A stretch of DNA of 39,601 bases from Henriciella sp. (GTDB taxonomy: Bacteria > Pseudomonadota > Alphaproteobacteria > Caulobacterales > Hyphomonadaceae), in the NCBI GenBank assembly GCA_012960415.1, contig DUBH01000019.1, positions 102,720 to 142,320 of the forward strand. The letters are read 5' to 3'. Below the pieces are notes generated by a model. The model worked only from the letters and a program-made list of their open reading frames with translations. It was not told the DNA's origin and did no database searches. A program made the position numbers and the translations under genes. The stretch's first letter is position 1, and the number at the start of each line of letters is the position of its first letter. Below, piece after piece: positions 31,980 to 39,601 of this stretch.

Positions 31980-33329
31980 ATGACATCAAGCTTCAAAACG
32001 CCTCCGCAGGACATTCTCGCCAAGCTGATCGACCAGTGCCTTGCTGCCGGTGCGACGGCAGCCGATTGCTCTCTCGCCGTATCCGACGGCGTCAATGTCG
32101 ATGTGCGTGACGGCAAACTGGAAAATGTAGAGCGTAGCGAGTCGCAAGGCGTGTCGCTGCGCGCGCTGTTCGGTCAGCGCCAGGCGCATGTGTCGGGCTC
32201 GGACCTGTCAGACGACGCCCTGAAAACGATGGCAGAGCGCTGCGTCGCGATGGCGAAAGCTGTGCCGGAGGACAAGTTCGCGGGGCTTCCAGACGCAGAG
32301 CTTCTCGAGACCAATCCACCTGTCCTTGATCTTGAAGGCGACGGCGAAATTCCGCTCGAGCGCCTTGAGGCAGATGCCATTGAGGCAGAGGCTGCAGCGC
32401 TCGCTGTGAAGGGCGTGAAGACGGTTGCAGGTTGCGGCAATGGCTGGAGCCGTTCGGAGCGTTGGGTCGCGGCAAGCAATGGATTCTCGTCCTATCTGGC
32501 AGGCGGGTCGACAGGTCTTGGACTGGCCGCCGTTGCCATGCGCGATGACGCGATGGAGCGCGACTATGACAGCTGGAGCGTGCGCAAGATGGCCCATCGG
32601 CCGTCACCAGCAGAGATTGGCCGCACCGCTGGTGAACGCGCTGTCGCGAGGCTCGGCCCGCGCAAGGTGAAGACGCAGAAGGCCGCGGTCATCTATGACA
32701 AGCGTGTTTCTTCCAGCCTTATCGGTGCGTTTCTGTCAGCGATTTCCGGCCCATCCGTCGCGCGAGGGGTAAGCTTCCTGAAGGACCGGATGAACCAGAA
32801 GGTCTTTGCAGATGGCTTGAACATCATCGACGACCCTTTCCTTGAGCGGGCCCTCGGTTGCCGCAATCACGATGGTGAGGGCCTTCCGGTTTCGAAGTCG
32901 GCACTGGTTGAGGACGGCGTTTTGACCCGGTGGCTGCTTAACACATCCTCGGCGCGCCAGCTGGGTCTGCAGCCGAATGGCTTTGCGGCAGGCGGCTTTG
33001 GCAACCCTCCAGGCGTTGGCACCTCGAACACGCATATCGAAGCAGGTGCGAAGTCGCCTGAAACGCTTATGTCGGAAGCGGGCAAAGGCCTGCTGGTGAC
33101 CGATATGTTCGGCCCGTCGATCAATCCGAATACGGGTGACTATTCTGTCGGTGTGGCCGGCTTCTGGTTCGAGAATGGAGAGATCCAGCATCCGGTATCG
33201 GAAGTGACCATAGCCGGGGACCTGCCCGCTATATTTGCAAGACTGATCCCGGCATCAGACCTCGAATTCCGTGGCCGCATAAATGCGCCAAGCCTTCTGG
33301 TTGAGGACATGTCGATTGCAGGCAACTGA
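31980..33329 (+). CDS. pmbA: TldD/PmbA family protein, PmbA (TldE) type
   Basis: 449 residues from ATG 31980. PmbA/TldE pairs with TldD to form a metalloprotease that trims peptides (microcin B17, CcdA) and is conserved widely. Seen: CSLAVSDGVNVDVRDGKLENVERSESQGVSLR (N-terminal domain), GGSTGLGLAAVAM, AAVIYDKRVSSSLIGAFLSAISG and the C-terminal GGFGNPPGVGTSNTHIEAG and GPSINPNTGDYSVGVAGFW. The HExxxH zinc motif of TldD is absent, which identifies it as the PmbA subunit; tldD is not in the window. The IMPase gene overlaps its 3' end. Confidence 0.93.
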   Translation: MTSSFKTPPQDILAKLIDQCLAAGATAADCSLAVSDGVNVDVRDGKLENVERSESQGVSLRALFGQRQAHVSGSDLSDDALKTMAERCVAMAKAVPEDKFAGLPDAELLETNPPVLDLEGDGEIPLERLEADAIEAEAAALAVKGVKTVAGCGNGWSRSERWVAASNGFSSYLAGGSTGLGLAAVAMRDDAMERDYDSWSVRKMAHRPSPAEIGRTAGERAVARLGPRKVKTQKAAVIYDKRVSSSLIGAFLSAISGPSVARGVSFLKDRMNQKVFADGLNIIDDPFLERALGCRNHDGEGLPVSKSALVEDGVLTRWLLNTSSARQLGLQPNGFAAGGFGNPPGVGTSNTHIEAGAKSPETLMSEAGKGLLVTDMFGPSINPNTGDYSVGVAGFWFENGEIQHPVSEVTIAGDLPAIFARLIPASDLEFRGRINAPSLLVEDMSIAGN

Positions 33330-34434
33330 CACGCCCTTCAGCGATGATTTCATGCTTCTGCAGGAAGCGGTGATCGAGGCTGGAAACATGGCGCTTGATC
33401 GCTTTGAGCGGGGTGACACCAAGGCCTGGGAAAAGACACCAGGCCATCCGGTGACCAATGCCGACCTTGAAGCCAATCGTATCATCAAGCGCCACCTGAC
33501 TGGCAACCGTCCGGACTATGGCTGGTTGTCGGAAGAGACCGCGCTGTCTCGAGAGACCCATCTCAGCGATGTCGTATGGTGCGTAGACCCGATCGACGGC
33601 ACGCGCGCTTTCATGGGCGGTGAGCCTTACTGGGCGATTGCGGGTGCTCTGGTGAGAGATGGCCGCGCAGTATGCGGCGTGGTTCATGCCCCTGCACTGG
33701 GTGAAACCTACGCCGCCGAGCGCGGTAAAGGCGCTTGGCTCAACGGCCAGAGACTACTCACCAGCAGCTGCGATGAAGAAACCGGCTGCAAGATGATTGC
33801 GTCCGAATCAATGCTGACCCATCCCGCTTGGCGCGTGCCTTGGCCGGAGATGAAACTTGCCCGTCCAAAGCCCAATGCGACGCTGCTGCGGATGTGCTGG
33901 GTCGCAACCGGCGAGTGGGATGCGACGCTCGCGCTCTGGCGAAAATCTGACTGGGACCTTGCCGCTGGGACAGTGATCGTTGAGGAGGCGGGCGGCGTTG
34001 CGTCAACTCATCTTGGTGAGAGCTTCAGATTCAATCGCAGTGAACCAGCCCAGCGTAGTCTCATTGCGGCTGGAAAGCGCCTGCATCCTCTGTTAGTGGA
34101 GCGCGTCAAAGGCGTCCGACTACCTGACCCGAACTGGACGGTCAGACCATATGACAGGGCGAACGATACGGAGCAGATGAAAATGGCCGATACGCCAGAT
34201 ACCAAGCAACTTCTTCACCTTGTCATCGGTGGCGAGCTGAAAGACGTTCGCGGCATCGAGTTCGAGGACCTTTCCAAGCTGGACTTTGTCGGGGCGTTCC
34301 CGAGCTACAAAGCGGCTTATGACGCATGGAAGAATGCGGCGCAGCGGACCGTGGACCATGCAGAGATGCGCTACTTCATCCTGCACGCGCACAGGCTGCT
34401 CGACCCTGAAACGGGCTCCCACCATCACGTCTGA
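33316..34434 (+). CDS. Inositol monophosphatase/CysQ-like domain fused to DUF4170
   Basis: 372 residues from TTG 33316 (GAGG upstream, 14-bp overlap with pmbA); ATG 33352 is an alternative start. Residues ~12-260 form an IMPase-superfamily Mg2+ phosphatase: Glu73-Glu74 (WLSEET), DPIDGT at 91-96 and the WD-AG motif at 213-218. After a linker, residues ~297-365 (KQLLHLVIGGELKDV ... MRYFILHAHRLLDPE) are a complete DUF4170, a small protein usually encoded by the next, separate gene in alphaproteobacteria. No stop or frameshift separates them. An internal RBS and ATG at the junction could also give free DUF4170. Activity may be 3'(2'),5'-bisphosphate nucleotidase or inositol phosphatase; not decided. 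MsbA-like gene starts 1 bp after the stop. Confidence 0.88.
   Translation: MQATDTPFSDDFMLLQEAVIEAGNMALDRFERGDTKAWEKTPGHPVTNADLEANRIIKRHLTGNRPDYGWLSEETALSRETHLSDVVWCVDPIDGTRAFMGGEPYWAIAGALVRDGRAVCGVVHAPALGETYAAERGKGAWLNGQRLLTSSCDEETGCKMIASESMLTHPAWRVPWPEMKLARPKPNATLLRMCWVATGEWDATLALWRKSDWDLAAGTVIVEEAGGVASTHLGESFRFNRSEPAQRSLIAAGKRLHPLLVERVKGVRLPDPNWTVRPYDRANDTEQMKMADTPDTKQLLHLVIGGELKDVRGIEFEDLSKLDFVGAFPSYKAAYDAWKNAAQRTVDHAEMRYFILHAHRLLDPETGSHHHV
34170..34185 (+). promoter_or_regulatory. Possible internal ribosome binding site and start for free DUF4170
   Basis: GGAG at 34170-34173 lies 3 nt before ATG 34177 and 9 nt before ATG 34183, both in the fusion frame and exactly at the phosphatase/DUF4170 junction (MKMADTPDTKQ). 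Initiation here would make an 82-84-residue DUF4170 protein. Activity is not known. Confidence 0.4.
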
Positions 34435-34435
34435 T

Positions 34436-36196
34436 ATGGCGAGCGGGCCAGAGCGCAGCCACAGCCTTTTCCGGCTGATCAAGGAGCGGTTCAGGCCTCA
34501 CCTGAAGTGGTTCGTTATCGGCACGGGATGCGCGGCGGTGACGGCGATAGCGGCTGCGTCGTACGGCTATCTTCTCAAGCTGGTCGTTGAAGGCCTTGAG
34601 GACCTGGCGGGGCCGGAGAGCGTCACTGTGCCTTCCAGCCTCTGGTGGCTGATCGGCATTATTGGGTTCGCGGCAGCCATTCGGTCGCTTTCGCTTTATG
34701 GCATGACGCTGGCTAACAATACCGGCGTCCAGCGCGCCATCGTCGATATTCAGGCCGAACAGTTCAATTCTCTGACCGAAGGCGACTTCGCGCGTCTGTC
34801 CGCAGACCGGTCTGGCGGCTTTGTCTCTCGTTTCATTAATGATGTGAACGCGCTTCGCGATGCCGGCCTGCGACTTGCGAATAACCTGACCAAAGGCGTG
34901 CTGACAGTCATTGGCGTGCTGATCACCATGTTCATCATGGACTGGAAGCTCACGCTCATACTGATCCTCGTCTATCCGATCGCGTTCGGGCCAGTGATCA
35001 GCCTTGGCAATCGCGTGCGCCGCCGCTCCAAGCAGGCGCAGAAGCAGATTGGTGAAGTGGCCTCGCTCCTGTCTGAGAGCTTTCAGTCTGCGCGCGTGGT
35101 CAAGGCTTACGGCCTTGAGGAGTACCAGAAGGGCAGGGCGAAGCGCGGCTTCGTCGAGCGATCCCGTCTCTTCCTGAAGGTCCTCACCGACAGAGCAGCT
35201 GTGGATCCGATCCTGGAGATCACCGGGGGTTTGGCGCTGGTCGGTATATTGGCTCTGACCGCTTGGCGGATCGCAGATGGTGACACGTCGCTCGGCAACT
35301 TCGTTGGCGTCATTGGCGCGGTTGCTGTCGCGGCACCAGAAGTGCGCGCGCTCGGTACGCTCAACGCCGTCGCGCAGGAGGGCGGCGCCGCGGCCGACCG
35401 TGTGTTCGAAATCATTGATGCTGAGCCGCAGATCAAGGACCGGTCTGACGCCCGCATGCTCGAGAATGCGCGTGGCAGCGTCGAATTTCAGGATGTGCAC
35501 TTTGCGTACCCTGACGGGTCGCAGGCGCTGAAAGGGCTCAGCTTTTCTGCCAATCCAGGCGAAACGGTTGCGTTGGTGGGGCCGTCCGGCGCTGGAAAGT
35601 CCACTGTTTTCAACTTGTTGCTTCGGCTTTATGAACCGGCTTCCGGCTCTGTCATGGTGGATGGCTCAGATGTCCGCGCCTATACCGGCGCGAGCTTACG
35701 TAGGTCGACGGCTCTAGTCGCTCAGGAAGCGTTACTGTTTGATGATACCGTCGCGGCTAACATCGCGCTTGGCCGCATGGGCGCGAGCCGCGAAGAGATC
35801 AAGCATGCCGCCCGCGCAGCAAGTGCGCACGAGTTCATTCTTGGGCTCCCGGGCGGATATGAAGCGCCATGCGGCGAGATGGGGCGCAACCTCTCGGGCG
35901 GCCAGCGTCAGCGTATTTCACTAGCCCGCGCAATCATCCGGCAAGCGCCAATCCTTTTGCTGGACGAGGCGACATCAGCGCTCGACGCCGAGAGCGAGGC
36001 CAAGGTTCAGGCCGCGCTCGCTGAATATGCCAAGGACAGGACGACCCTGGTGATCGCGCACAGACTTTCGACCGTTCGCTCAGCAGACCGCATCGTGGTG
36101 TTGGATGACGGCCAGGTCGTCGAAGAAGGGACCCATCAGGAGCTGTTGCGCCAGGGCGGTCTCTACAAGCAGCTTGTCGAGCTTCAGCTGAGCTAG
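34436..36196 (+). CDS. MsbA-like ABC exporter (fused TM-ATPase half transporter)
   Basis: 586 residues. Six membrane helices in the first ~320 residues, with typical ABC exporter coupling segments (FVSRFINDVNALRDAG; ESFQSARVVKAYGLEEYQKG), then the nucleotide-binding domain: Walker A GPSGAGKST, Q-loop LVAQEALLFDDTVAANIALG, signature LSGGQRQRISLARA, Walker B ILLLDEATSALDAES and the H-loop IAHRLSTV. Likely a lipid or lipid A-type flippase/exporter working as a homodimer in the inner membrane. ATG 34436 follows the IMPase-DUF4170 stop by 1 bp; the pmbA - phosphatase - DUF4170 - ABC order is a recurrent alphaproteobacterial lipid A-associated block, here without waaA or lpxK. Confidence 0.93.
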   Translation: MASGPERSHSLFRLIKERFRPHLKWFVIGTGCAAVTAIAAASYGYLLKLVVEGLEDLAGPESVTVPSSLWWLIGIIGFAAAIRSLSLYGMTLANNTGVQRAIVDIQAEQFNSLTEGDFARLSADRSGGFVSRFINDVNALRDAGLRLANNLTKGVLTVIGVLITMFIMDWKLTLILILVYPIAFGPVISLGNRVRRRSKQAQKQIGEVASLLSESFQSARVVKAYGLEEYQKGRAKRGFVERSRLFLKVLTDRAAVDPILEITGGLALVGILALTAWRIADGDTSLGNFVGVIGAVAVAAPEVRALGTLNAVAQEGGAAADRVFEIIDAEPQIKDRSDARMLENARGSVEFQDVHFAYPDGSQALKGLSFSANPGETVALVGPSGAGKSTVFNLLLRLYEPASGSVMVDGSDVRAYTGASLRRSTALVAQEALLFDDTVAANIALGRMGASREEIKHAARAASAHEFILGLPGGYEAPCGEMGRNLSGGQRQRISLARAIIRQAPILLLDEATSALDAESEAKVQAALAEYAKDRTTLVIAHRLSTVRSADRIVVLDDGQVVEEGTHQELLRQGGLYKQLVELQLS

Positions 36197-36861
36197 CCGT
36201 AGCTACGCTGCTGCGGCATCTGCTTGGCTGACGCACTCAGGAACTTTGCCAGCTTTTCCGAACTTTCAGCGCCCTGTACGGCGATGCGGCGCATGGCGAT
36301 ATATGTCGGCACGCCGCCAATGCCCATTTCGCGGAAGAGGTTTTCTTCTTCACGAGTCGCTTCTGCATCAGCGTCCGAAGCGAGCAGTCCAGCGACGATT
36401 TCACGCTCAAGACCGATAGATTCGCCAATGTCCGCTAGGACATCATGGTCGCCAATGTCGCGGGCATGTTCGAAATAGGCTGAAAAGAGCGCTTCCTTGG
36501 CTTCCACGCCCTTGCCTTGTCCCTGTGCCCAGCGAACGAGGCGGTGCGCATCAAAGCTATTCGGTCTGTGTCGGAGTTCTCCGAAATTGAAGGGGATGCC
36601 TTCTTCCTCGCCAAACTGAACGAGGGCTTCGCGCATTGTGGCCCAGCGATTGTCTTCGGTTTCGGGGCCGAACTTGCTGGCCATGTAGTCGCGGTAATTG
36701 ACCCCGCCTTGAGGAATGGTCGGATCGAGTTCGAAAGGTCGGAAGATCAGCTCGACATCGACATCATCGACAAGGTCAATCGCGCTACGAATGCGCCGCA
36801 GGCCCAGCCAGCACCAAGGGCAGACGAGGTCCGATACCATTTCTATGGTCAGCTTGGTCAT
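36193..36861 (-). CDS. DsbA family oxidoreductase (FrnE-like)
   Basis: 222 residues, no signal peptide, so a cytosolic thioredoxin-fold enzyme. CPWCW near the N-terminus (VSDLVCPWCWLGLRRI) is the CxxC redox site, followed by FRPFELDPTIPQGG, FNSFDAHRLVRWA-type sequence (PNSFDAHRLVRWA) and the cis-Pro motif GVPTYI, as in FrnE/2-hydroxychromene-2-carboxylate isomerase relatives. The substrate is unknown. Its stop overlaps that of the convergent ABC gene in CTAG at 36193-36196. It follows ubiA by 30 bp on the minus strand. Confidence 0.9.
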   Translation of the reverse strand: MTKLTIEMVSDLVCPWCWLGLRRIRSAIDLVDDVDVELIFRPFELDPTIPQGGVNYRDYMASKFGPETEDNRWATMREALVQFGEEEGIPFNFGELRHRPNSFDAHRLVRWAQGQGKGVEAKEALFSAYFEHARDIGDHDVLADIGESIGLEREIVAGLLASDADAEATREEENLFREMGIGGVPTYIAMRRIAVQGAESSEKLAKFLSASAKQMPQQRSYG

Positions 36862-36891
36862 CTCTTCCTCCTATGTGGTCGCGCTTCGTGC

Positions 36892-37887
36892 CTAGATGAT
36901 GGCTGAGAGCGTGAAGCCTGCCACGAGTATAAGCGCAGCCAAAGCGTTCGACTTGAACACCATCAGCGCATGGTCGTCGTCCTGGTTCATCTTGTAGACC
37001 TGCCAGATACCATGGGCGAAGAAGCCAATAACGGCGAGAACGCCGAGCGGCATGCCGCCATTCGCGGCGACGGCGCCGCCGAAAAATGCCGCAGCTGCGA
37101 GATAGAAACAGAACGCGCCTAGTATTGTCTGTTCGCCCAGAAGCCGGGCCGTTGAGCGGACTCCGATGAGTGCGTCGTCTTCGCGGTCCTGCATCGCGTA
37201 GATTGTGTCATAGCCGACGGTCCAGGCCGCAAAGCCAAGATAAAGGAGGACTGTGCCGAAGGAGACATGAGTTGCCATCGCGGCGGCTACCAGCACGCCC
37301 CAATTGATTGTGAAGCCAAGCCAGACTTGCGGCCACCAGGTCACACGCTTCATGAACGGGTAGGCGGCAATCAAAGGCAGGGCGAGCAGCGATACAATCT
37401 TAGCGTCGGTCGGAATGCAGAGCCATGCAATGAAGGCGATCGCCACCTGAATGCCGAGGAATATGTAAGCCTGCGTGACCGTCACATCGCCCGCCGGAAG
37501 TGGCCGGTTCGCGGTGCGTGCGACAGCGCCGTCGAAATCCTTGTCGGTAATGTCATTCCAGGTGCAGGCCGCACCCCGCATCGTTACGGCGCCGACAATG
37601 ATCAGGACATCCCACCAGATATCGATCCAGGCGAAGCCCGTTTCCATACGCGTATAGGCTAGCGAGGCCAGCGCCGGGAGCATGACCAGCCAAGTGCCGA
37701 TGGGGCGGTCCAGACGCGCGAGCGCCGCATAAGGACGCAGCGTGTCTGGAAGGGATGTCAGCCAGTCGGGCAGCGCGCTATCTGCGGGCGCGTTGGCGCG
37801 GGTGTTCTCAGCGCTATCAGCTGCCTCTGACCGCGTCTTGGTTTCCGGAGTTTCTGATGTTGTATCTGGTGTGGTCGGATCGTTCAT
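36892..37887 (-). CDS. ubiA: 4-hydroxybenzoate octaprenyltransferase
   Basis: 331 residues with about nine membrane helices. UbiA joins a polyprenyl chain to 4-hydroxybenzoate in ubiquinone synthesis. The two Asp-rich Mg2+-diphosphate motifs are present: NDITDKDFDGAVARTANRP and YDTIYAMQDREDDALIGVRS. The first ~45 residues are a Thr/Glu/Ala-rich, probably disordered extension; no better start codon is visible before the conserved LRPYAALARLDRPIGTWL. It lies 26 bp after the aldehyde dehydrogenase and upstream of the FrnE-like gene. ubiA next to rsmE is common in this class; here the dehydrogenase is interposed. Confidence 0.94.
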   Translation of the reverse strand: MNDPTTPDTTSETPETKTRSEAADSAENTRANAPADSALPDWLTSLPDTLRPYAALARLDRPIGTWLVMLPALASLAYTRMETGFAWIDIWWDVLIIVGAVTMRGAACTWNDITDKDFDGAVARTANRPLPAGDVTVTQAYIFLGIQVAIAFIAWLCIPTDAKIVSLLALPLIAAYPFMKRVTWWPQVWLGFTINWGVLVAAAMATHVSFGTVLLYLGFAAWTVGYDTIYAMQDREDDALIGVRSTARLLGEQTILGAFCFYLAAAAFFGGAVAANGGMPLGVLAVIGFFAHGIWQVYKMNQDDDHALMVFKSNALAALILVAGFTLSAII

Positions 37888-37913
37888 GGGCCCGGTATAA
37901 CCGCAATCGCGCG

Positions 37914-39278
37914 TCAGGCGATAGACACGGTTTTGCGATTAATGAAGGCGCGAATGCCGTCGCTGGCGAGTTCGCGGCCGAACCCAGATGATTTCACGCC
38001 GCCGAATGGCAGGCGTGGATCGCTCGCGACCTTCGCATTTACGAAAGTTGACCCGGCCTCGAGATCCCGGATCGCGGTCTCGATCTCTGTCTTCTCCGTC
38101 GTGCAAATGGACGAGCCTAGTCCGAATGGGCTGTCATTTGCGCGAGCAATGGCCTGTGACAGGCTCGAAACCTTCCAGAGCGAGGCGACGGGGCCGAACA
38201 TTTCCTCATGAGCAGCGGGCGCGCTGTCCGGAGCTTCCTCAAGAATCTGTGGGGCGTACCACCAGCCCTTGTCCGGCAATGACGGTGTTTCAAGTAGGGG
38301 TCTGGCACCTGCTGCCATTGATTTGTCGACCTGTTCGGCGAGGTCATCGCGAAGTGACTTCATAGCGAGCGGACCGATTTTCGTTTCGTCCGCCAGAGGA
38401 TTGCCAATCTTGAGGTTTTTCATCCCTTCAACGAAGCGGTCGCGAAACTCGTCATAAATCGCTTCGTGCACGAAGAAGCGTTTGGCCGCGATACAGGACT
38501 GGCCATTGTTCTGTACGCGGGCGTCGATGGCTGTCTCGACGGCGCTTTCAATGTCGGCCGAAGGCATCACGATGAAGGCATCGGTGCCGCCAAGCTCCAG
38601 CACAGTCGGTTTGATTTCGTCTCCGGAAATCGAGGCGACCGAAGCACCCGCCGGACCGGATCCAGTCAGCGTCGCTGCGCGCACCCGCCGGTCACGCAGC
38701 ACGTTCTCGACGCCATCCGAACCGATCAGCAGTGTCTGAAAGCAGCCATCGGGAAAGCCGGCCTCCCGGAAGACGTCCTCAATATTGAGGGCGCAGCGCC
38801 AGACATTCGACGCATGCTTCAAGAGGCCAACATTGCCCGCCATCAGCGCCGGAGCGGCAAACCGGAAGACCTGCCAGTAAGGAAAATTCCACGGCATGAC
38901 GGCCAGGACCGGACCAATGGGGAGGTGACGCACAAAGGACTGGCTTGCGTCCGTCTTGATCTTCTCGTCCATGAGATAGCCTTCAGCGTTCTCAGCATAG
39001 TGACGGCAGACCCAGGCGCATTTCTTCAGTTCGCCTTCAGCCTGCGCCAGCGGCTTGCCCATCTCGCGGCTCATGGCCGGGGCCCAGTCGCTGACGTGGC
39101 CCTCCAGCACCTCGGCAGCCTTTTCCATCAGCTTTGCGCGCTCATCAAAGCTCGTCAGGCGCCAGTCGGCGTAGCGTTCGTCGGCCTTGGCAAGCGCAAC
39201 ATCCACGTCGACCTGACTGTGCGGTTCGAATGTTTCGATGATTTCTTCGGTGGCGGGATTGATGGAGCTGACACTCAT
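37914..39278 (-). CDS. Aldehyde dehydrogenase, Sad-like (probable succinate-semialdehyde dehydrogenase)
   Basis: 454 residues, a soluble NAD(P)-dependent dehydrogenase that oxidises aldehydes to acids. Active-site residues: Asn131 (MPWNFPYW), Lys154 (LLKHASNV), Glu228 (LELGGTDAF) and nucleophile Cys262 (NNGQSCIAAKRF). The short length and the REMGKP, NFPYWQVFR, LLKHASNV and GGVKSSGFGREL segments match the Sad/YneI type, which acts on succinic semialdehyde; other aldehydes are possible. It heads a minus-strand unit with ubiA and the FrnE-like gene and is divergent from rsmE. Confidence 0.9.
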   Translation of the reverse strand: MSVSSINPATEEIIETFEPHSQVDVDVALAKADERYADWRLTSFDERAKLMEKAAEVLEGHVSDWAPAMSREMGKPLAQAEGELKKCAWVCRHYAENAEGYLMDEKIKTDASQSFVRHLPIGPVLAVMPWNFPYWQVFRFAAPALMAGNVGLLKHASNVWRCALNIEDVFREAGFPDGCFQTLLIGSDGVENVLRDRRVRAATLTGSGPAGASVASISGDEIKPTVLELGGTDAFIVMPSADIESAVETAIDARVQNNGQSCIAAKRFFVHEAIYDEFRDRFVEGMKNLKIGNPLADETKIGPLAMKSLRDDLAEQVDKSMAAGARPLLETPSLPDKGWWYAPQILEEAPDSAPAAHEEMFGPVASLWKVSSLSQAIARANDSPFGLGSSICTTEKTEIETAIRDLEAGSTFVNAKVASDPRLPFGGVKSSGFGRELASDGIRAFINRKTVSIA

Positions 39279-39336
39279 CGCGCGGCCTCGCTGGTTTTGG
39301 CTTAACTCTCTGACAACAGAAGCCTATATGGTCGCC

Positions 39337-39601
39337 ATGAGTTCCGTTCCCAGACTGTTCATCGACGCAGGCCTGTCTTCTGGAGAGAAGGTCTCGCTTA
39401 GCGACAATCAGGCAAACTACATTCTGCGGGTCATGCGGCTCGGTGAGGGCGCGCCTGTGCGGGTCTTCAACGGCCGAGACGGCGAGTGGAGTGCGTCCGT
39501 TGTTCCGGAAAGCGGCAAGCGGGCATCTATTCTGCCTCAGAGACAGACAAGGGAACAGGTTGGGACGCCGGATCTCACCCTCTTTTTCGCACCGCTGAAA
39601 A
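39337..39601 (+). CDS. rsmE: 16S rRNA (uracil-1498-N3)-methyltransferase, N-terminal part
   Basis: Read directly: ATG 39337 opens a frame of 88 codons that runs off the right edge; an in-frame ATG at 39328 adds three residues (MVA). The N-terminal PUA-like domain is recognisable: VPRLFIDAGLSSGEKVSL, NYILRVMRLGEGAPVRVFNGRDGEW, then DLTLFFAPLKK, which is the typical join to the SPOUT methyltransferase domain. RsmE modifies U1498 of 16S rRNA using SAM. It is divergent from the aldehyde dehydrogenase (58 bp apart). Confidence 0.88.
   Translation, partial: MSSVPRLFIDAGLSSGEKVSLSDNQANYILRVMRLGEGAPVRVFNGRDGEWSASVVPESGKRASILPQRQTREQVGTPDLTLFFAPLK

Noticed and set aside
34376-35500. 374-codon minus-strand open frame
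   Set aside because: Opposite the MsbA-like ABC exporter, whose motifs are complete; no motif in the antisense product.
38466-39305. 279-codon plus-strand open frame
   Set aside because: Opposite the aldehyde dehydrogenase with intact active site; no independent coding evidence.
1-39601. CRISPR arrays, insertion sequences, tRNA or rRNA genes, phage genes
   Set aside because: No regularly spaced repeats, transposase or integrase motifs, cloverleaf-like sequences or rRNA segments were seen while reading both strands.

Overview
The window looks like a chromosomal segment of a GC-rich marine alphaproteobacterium, most likely Caulobacterales/Hyphomonadaceae-like (Hyphomonas/Henriciella type). 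This rests on the gene order dgt - SPOR protein - nagZ - scpA - scpB - tatA - tatB - tatC - serS - surE - pcm, on the alphaproteobacterial forms of TatA, TrmFO and the pmbA / IMPase / DUF4170 / MsbA-like ABC block, and on dense gene packing with many 4-nt ATGA stop/start overlaps. I see no plasmid, phage, IS, CRISPR, tRNA or rRNA signature, and no gene-free stretch over about 250 bases.

Layout. 1-5.1 kb: a partial HlyD/EmrA-type membrane fusion protein (cut by the left edge) and a nitroreductase on the minus strand; TerC, a DUF983 zinc-ribbon membrane protein and an unrecognised secreted protein on the plus strand; then a small LRAT/NlpC-like protein on the minus strand. 5.2-9.9 kb, all minus: an H-NOX haem sensor translationally coupled to a GGDEF-EAL protein, a second nitroreductase, a small four-helix membrane protein, a secreted SYLF-domain protein with an acidic Met/His tail, and erpA. 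9.9-19.1 kb, all plus: the conserved core from dgt to pcm, linking nucleotide turnover, cell-wall recycling, chromosome segregation (ScpAB), Tat export, SerS and stationary-phase repair (SurE/Pcm). 19.1-20.5 kb, minus: a Kazal-type lipoprotein and an MFE-2-like SDR. 20.6-25.6 kb: a VOC protein, a small charged protein (minus), a CNT nucleoside transporter followed by a TonB-dependent receptor, and a GST. 25.7-28.9 kb, minus: trmFO - epimerase - methyltransferase. 29.0-36.2 kb, plus: MATE transporter, PLP decarboxylase, PmbA, a fused IMPase-DUF4170 protein and an MsbA-like ABC exporter. 36.2-39.3 kb, minus: Sad-like aldehyde dehydrogenase - ubiA - FrnE/DsbA-like protein. The right edge holds the start of rsmE.

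The most interesting items are: the coupled H-NOX / degenerate-GGDEF + intact-EAL pair, a likely nitric-oxide to c-di-GMP switch with an unusual upstream region; the IMPase-DUF4170 fusion, which keeps an internal ribosome binding site and start; the divergent erpA and dgt start codons that share one CATG; the SYLF protein whose tail is built from a DNA tandem repeat; the bacterial Kazal lipoprotein; and the CNT-TonB receptor pair. I did not find a system that is clearly new in kind. Two genes cut by the window ends (HlyD and RsmE) were read by direct translation.
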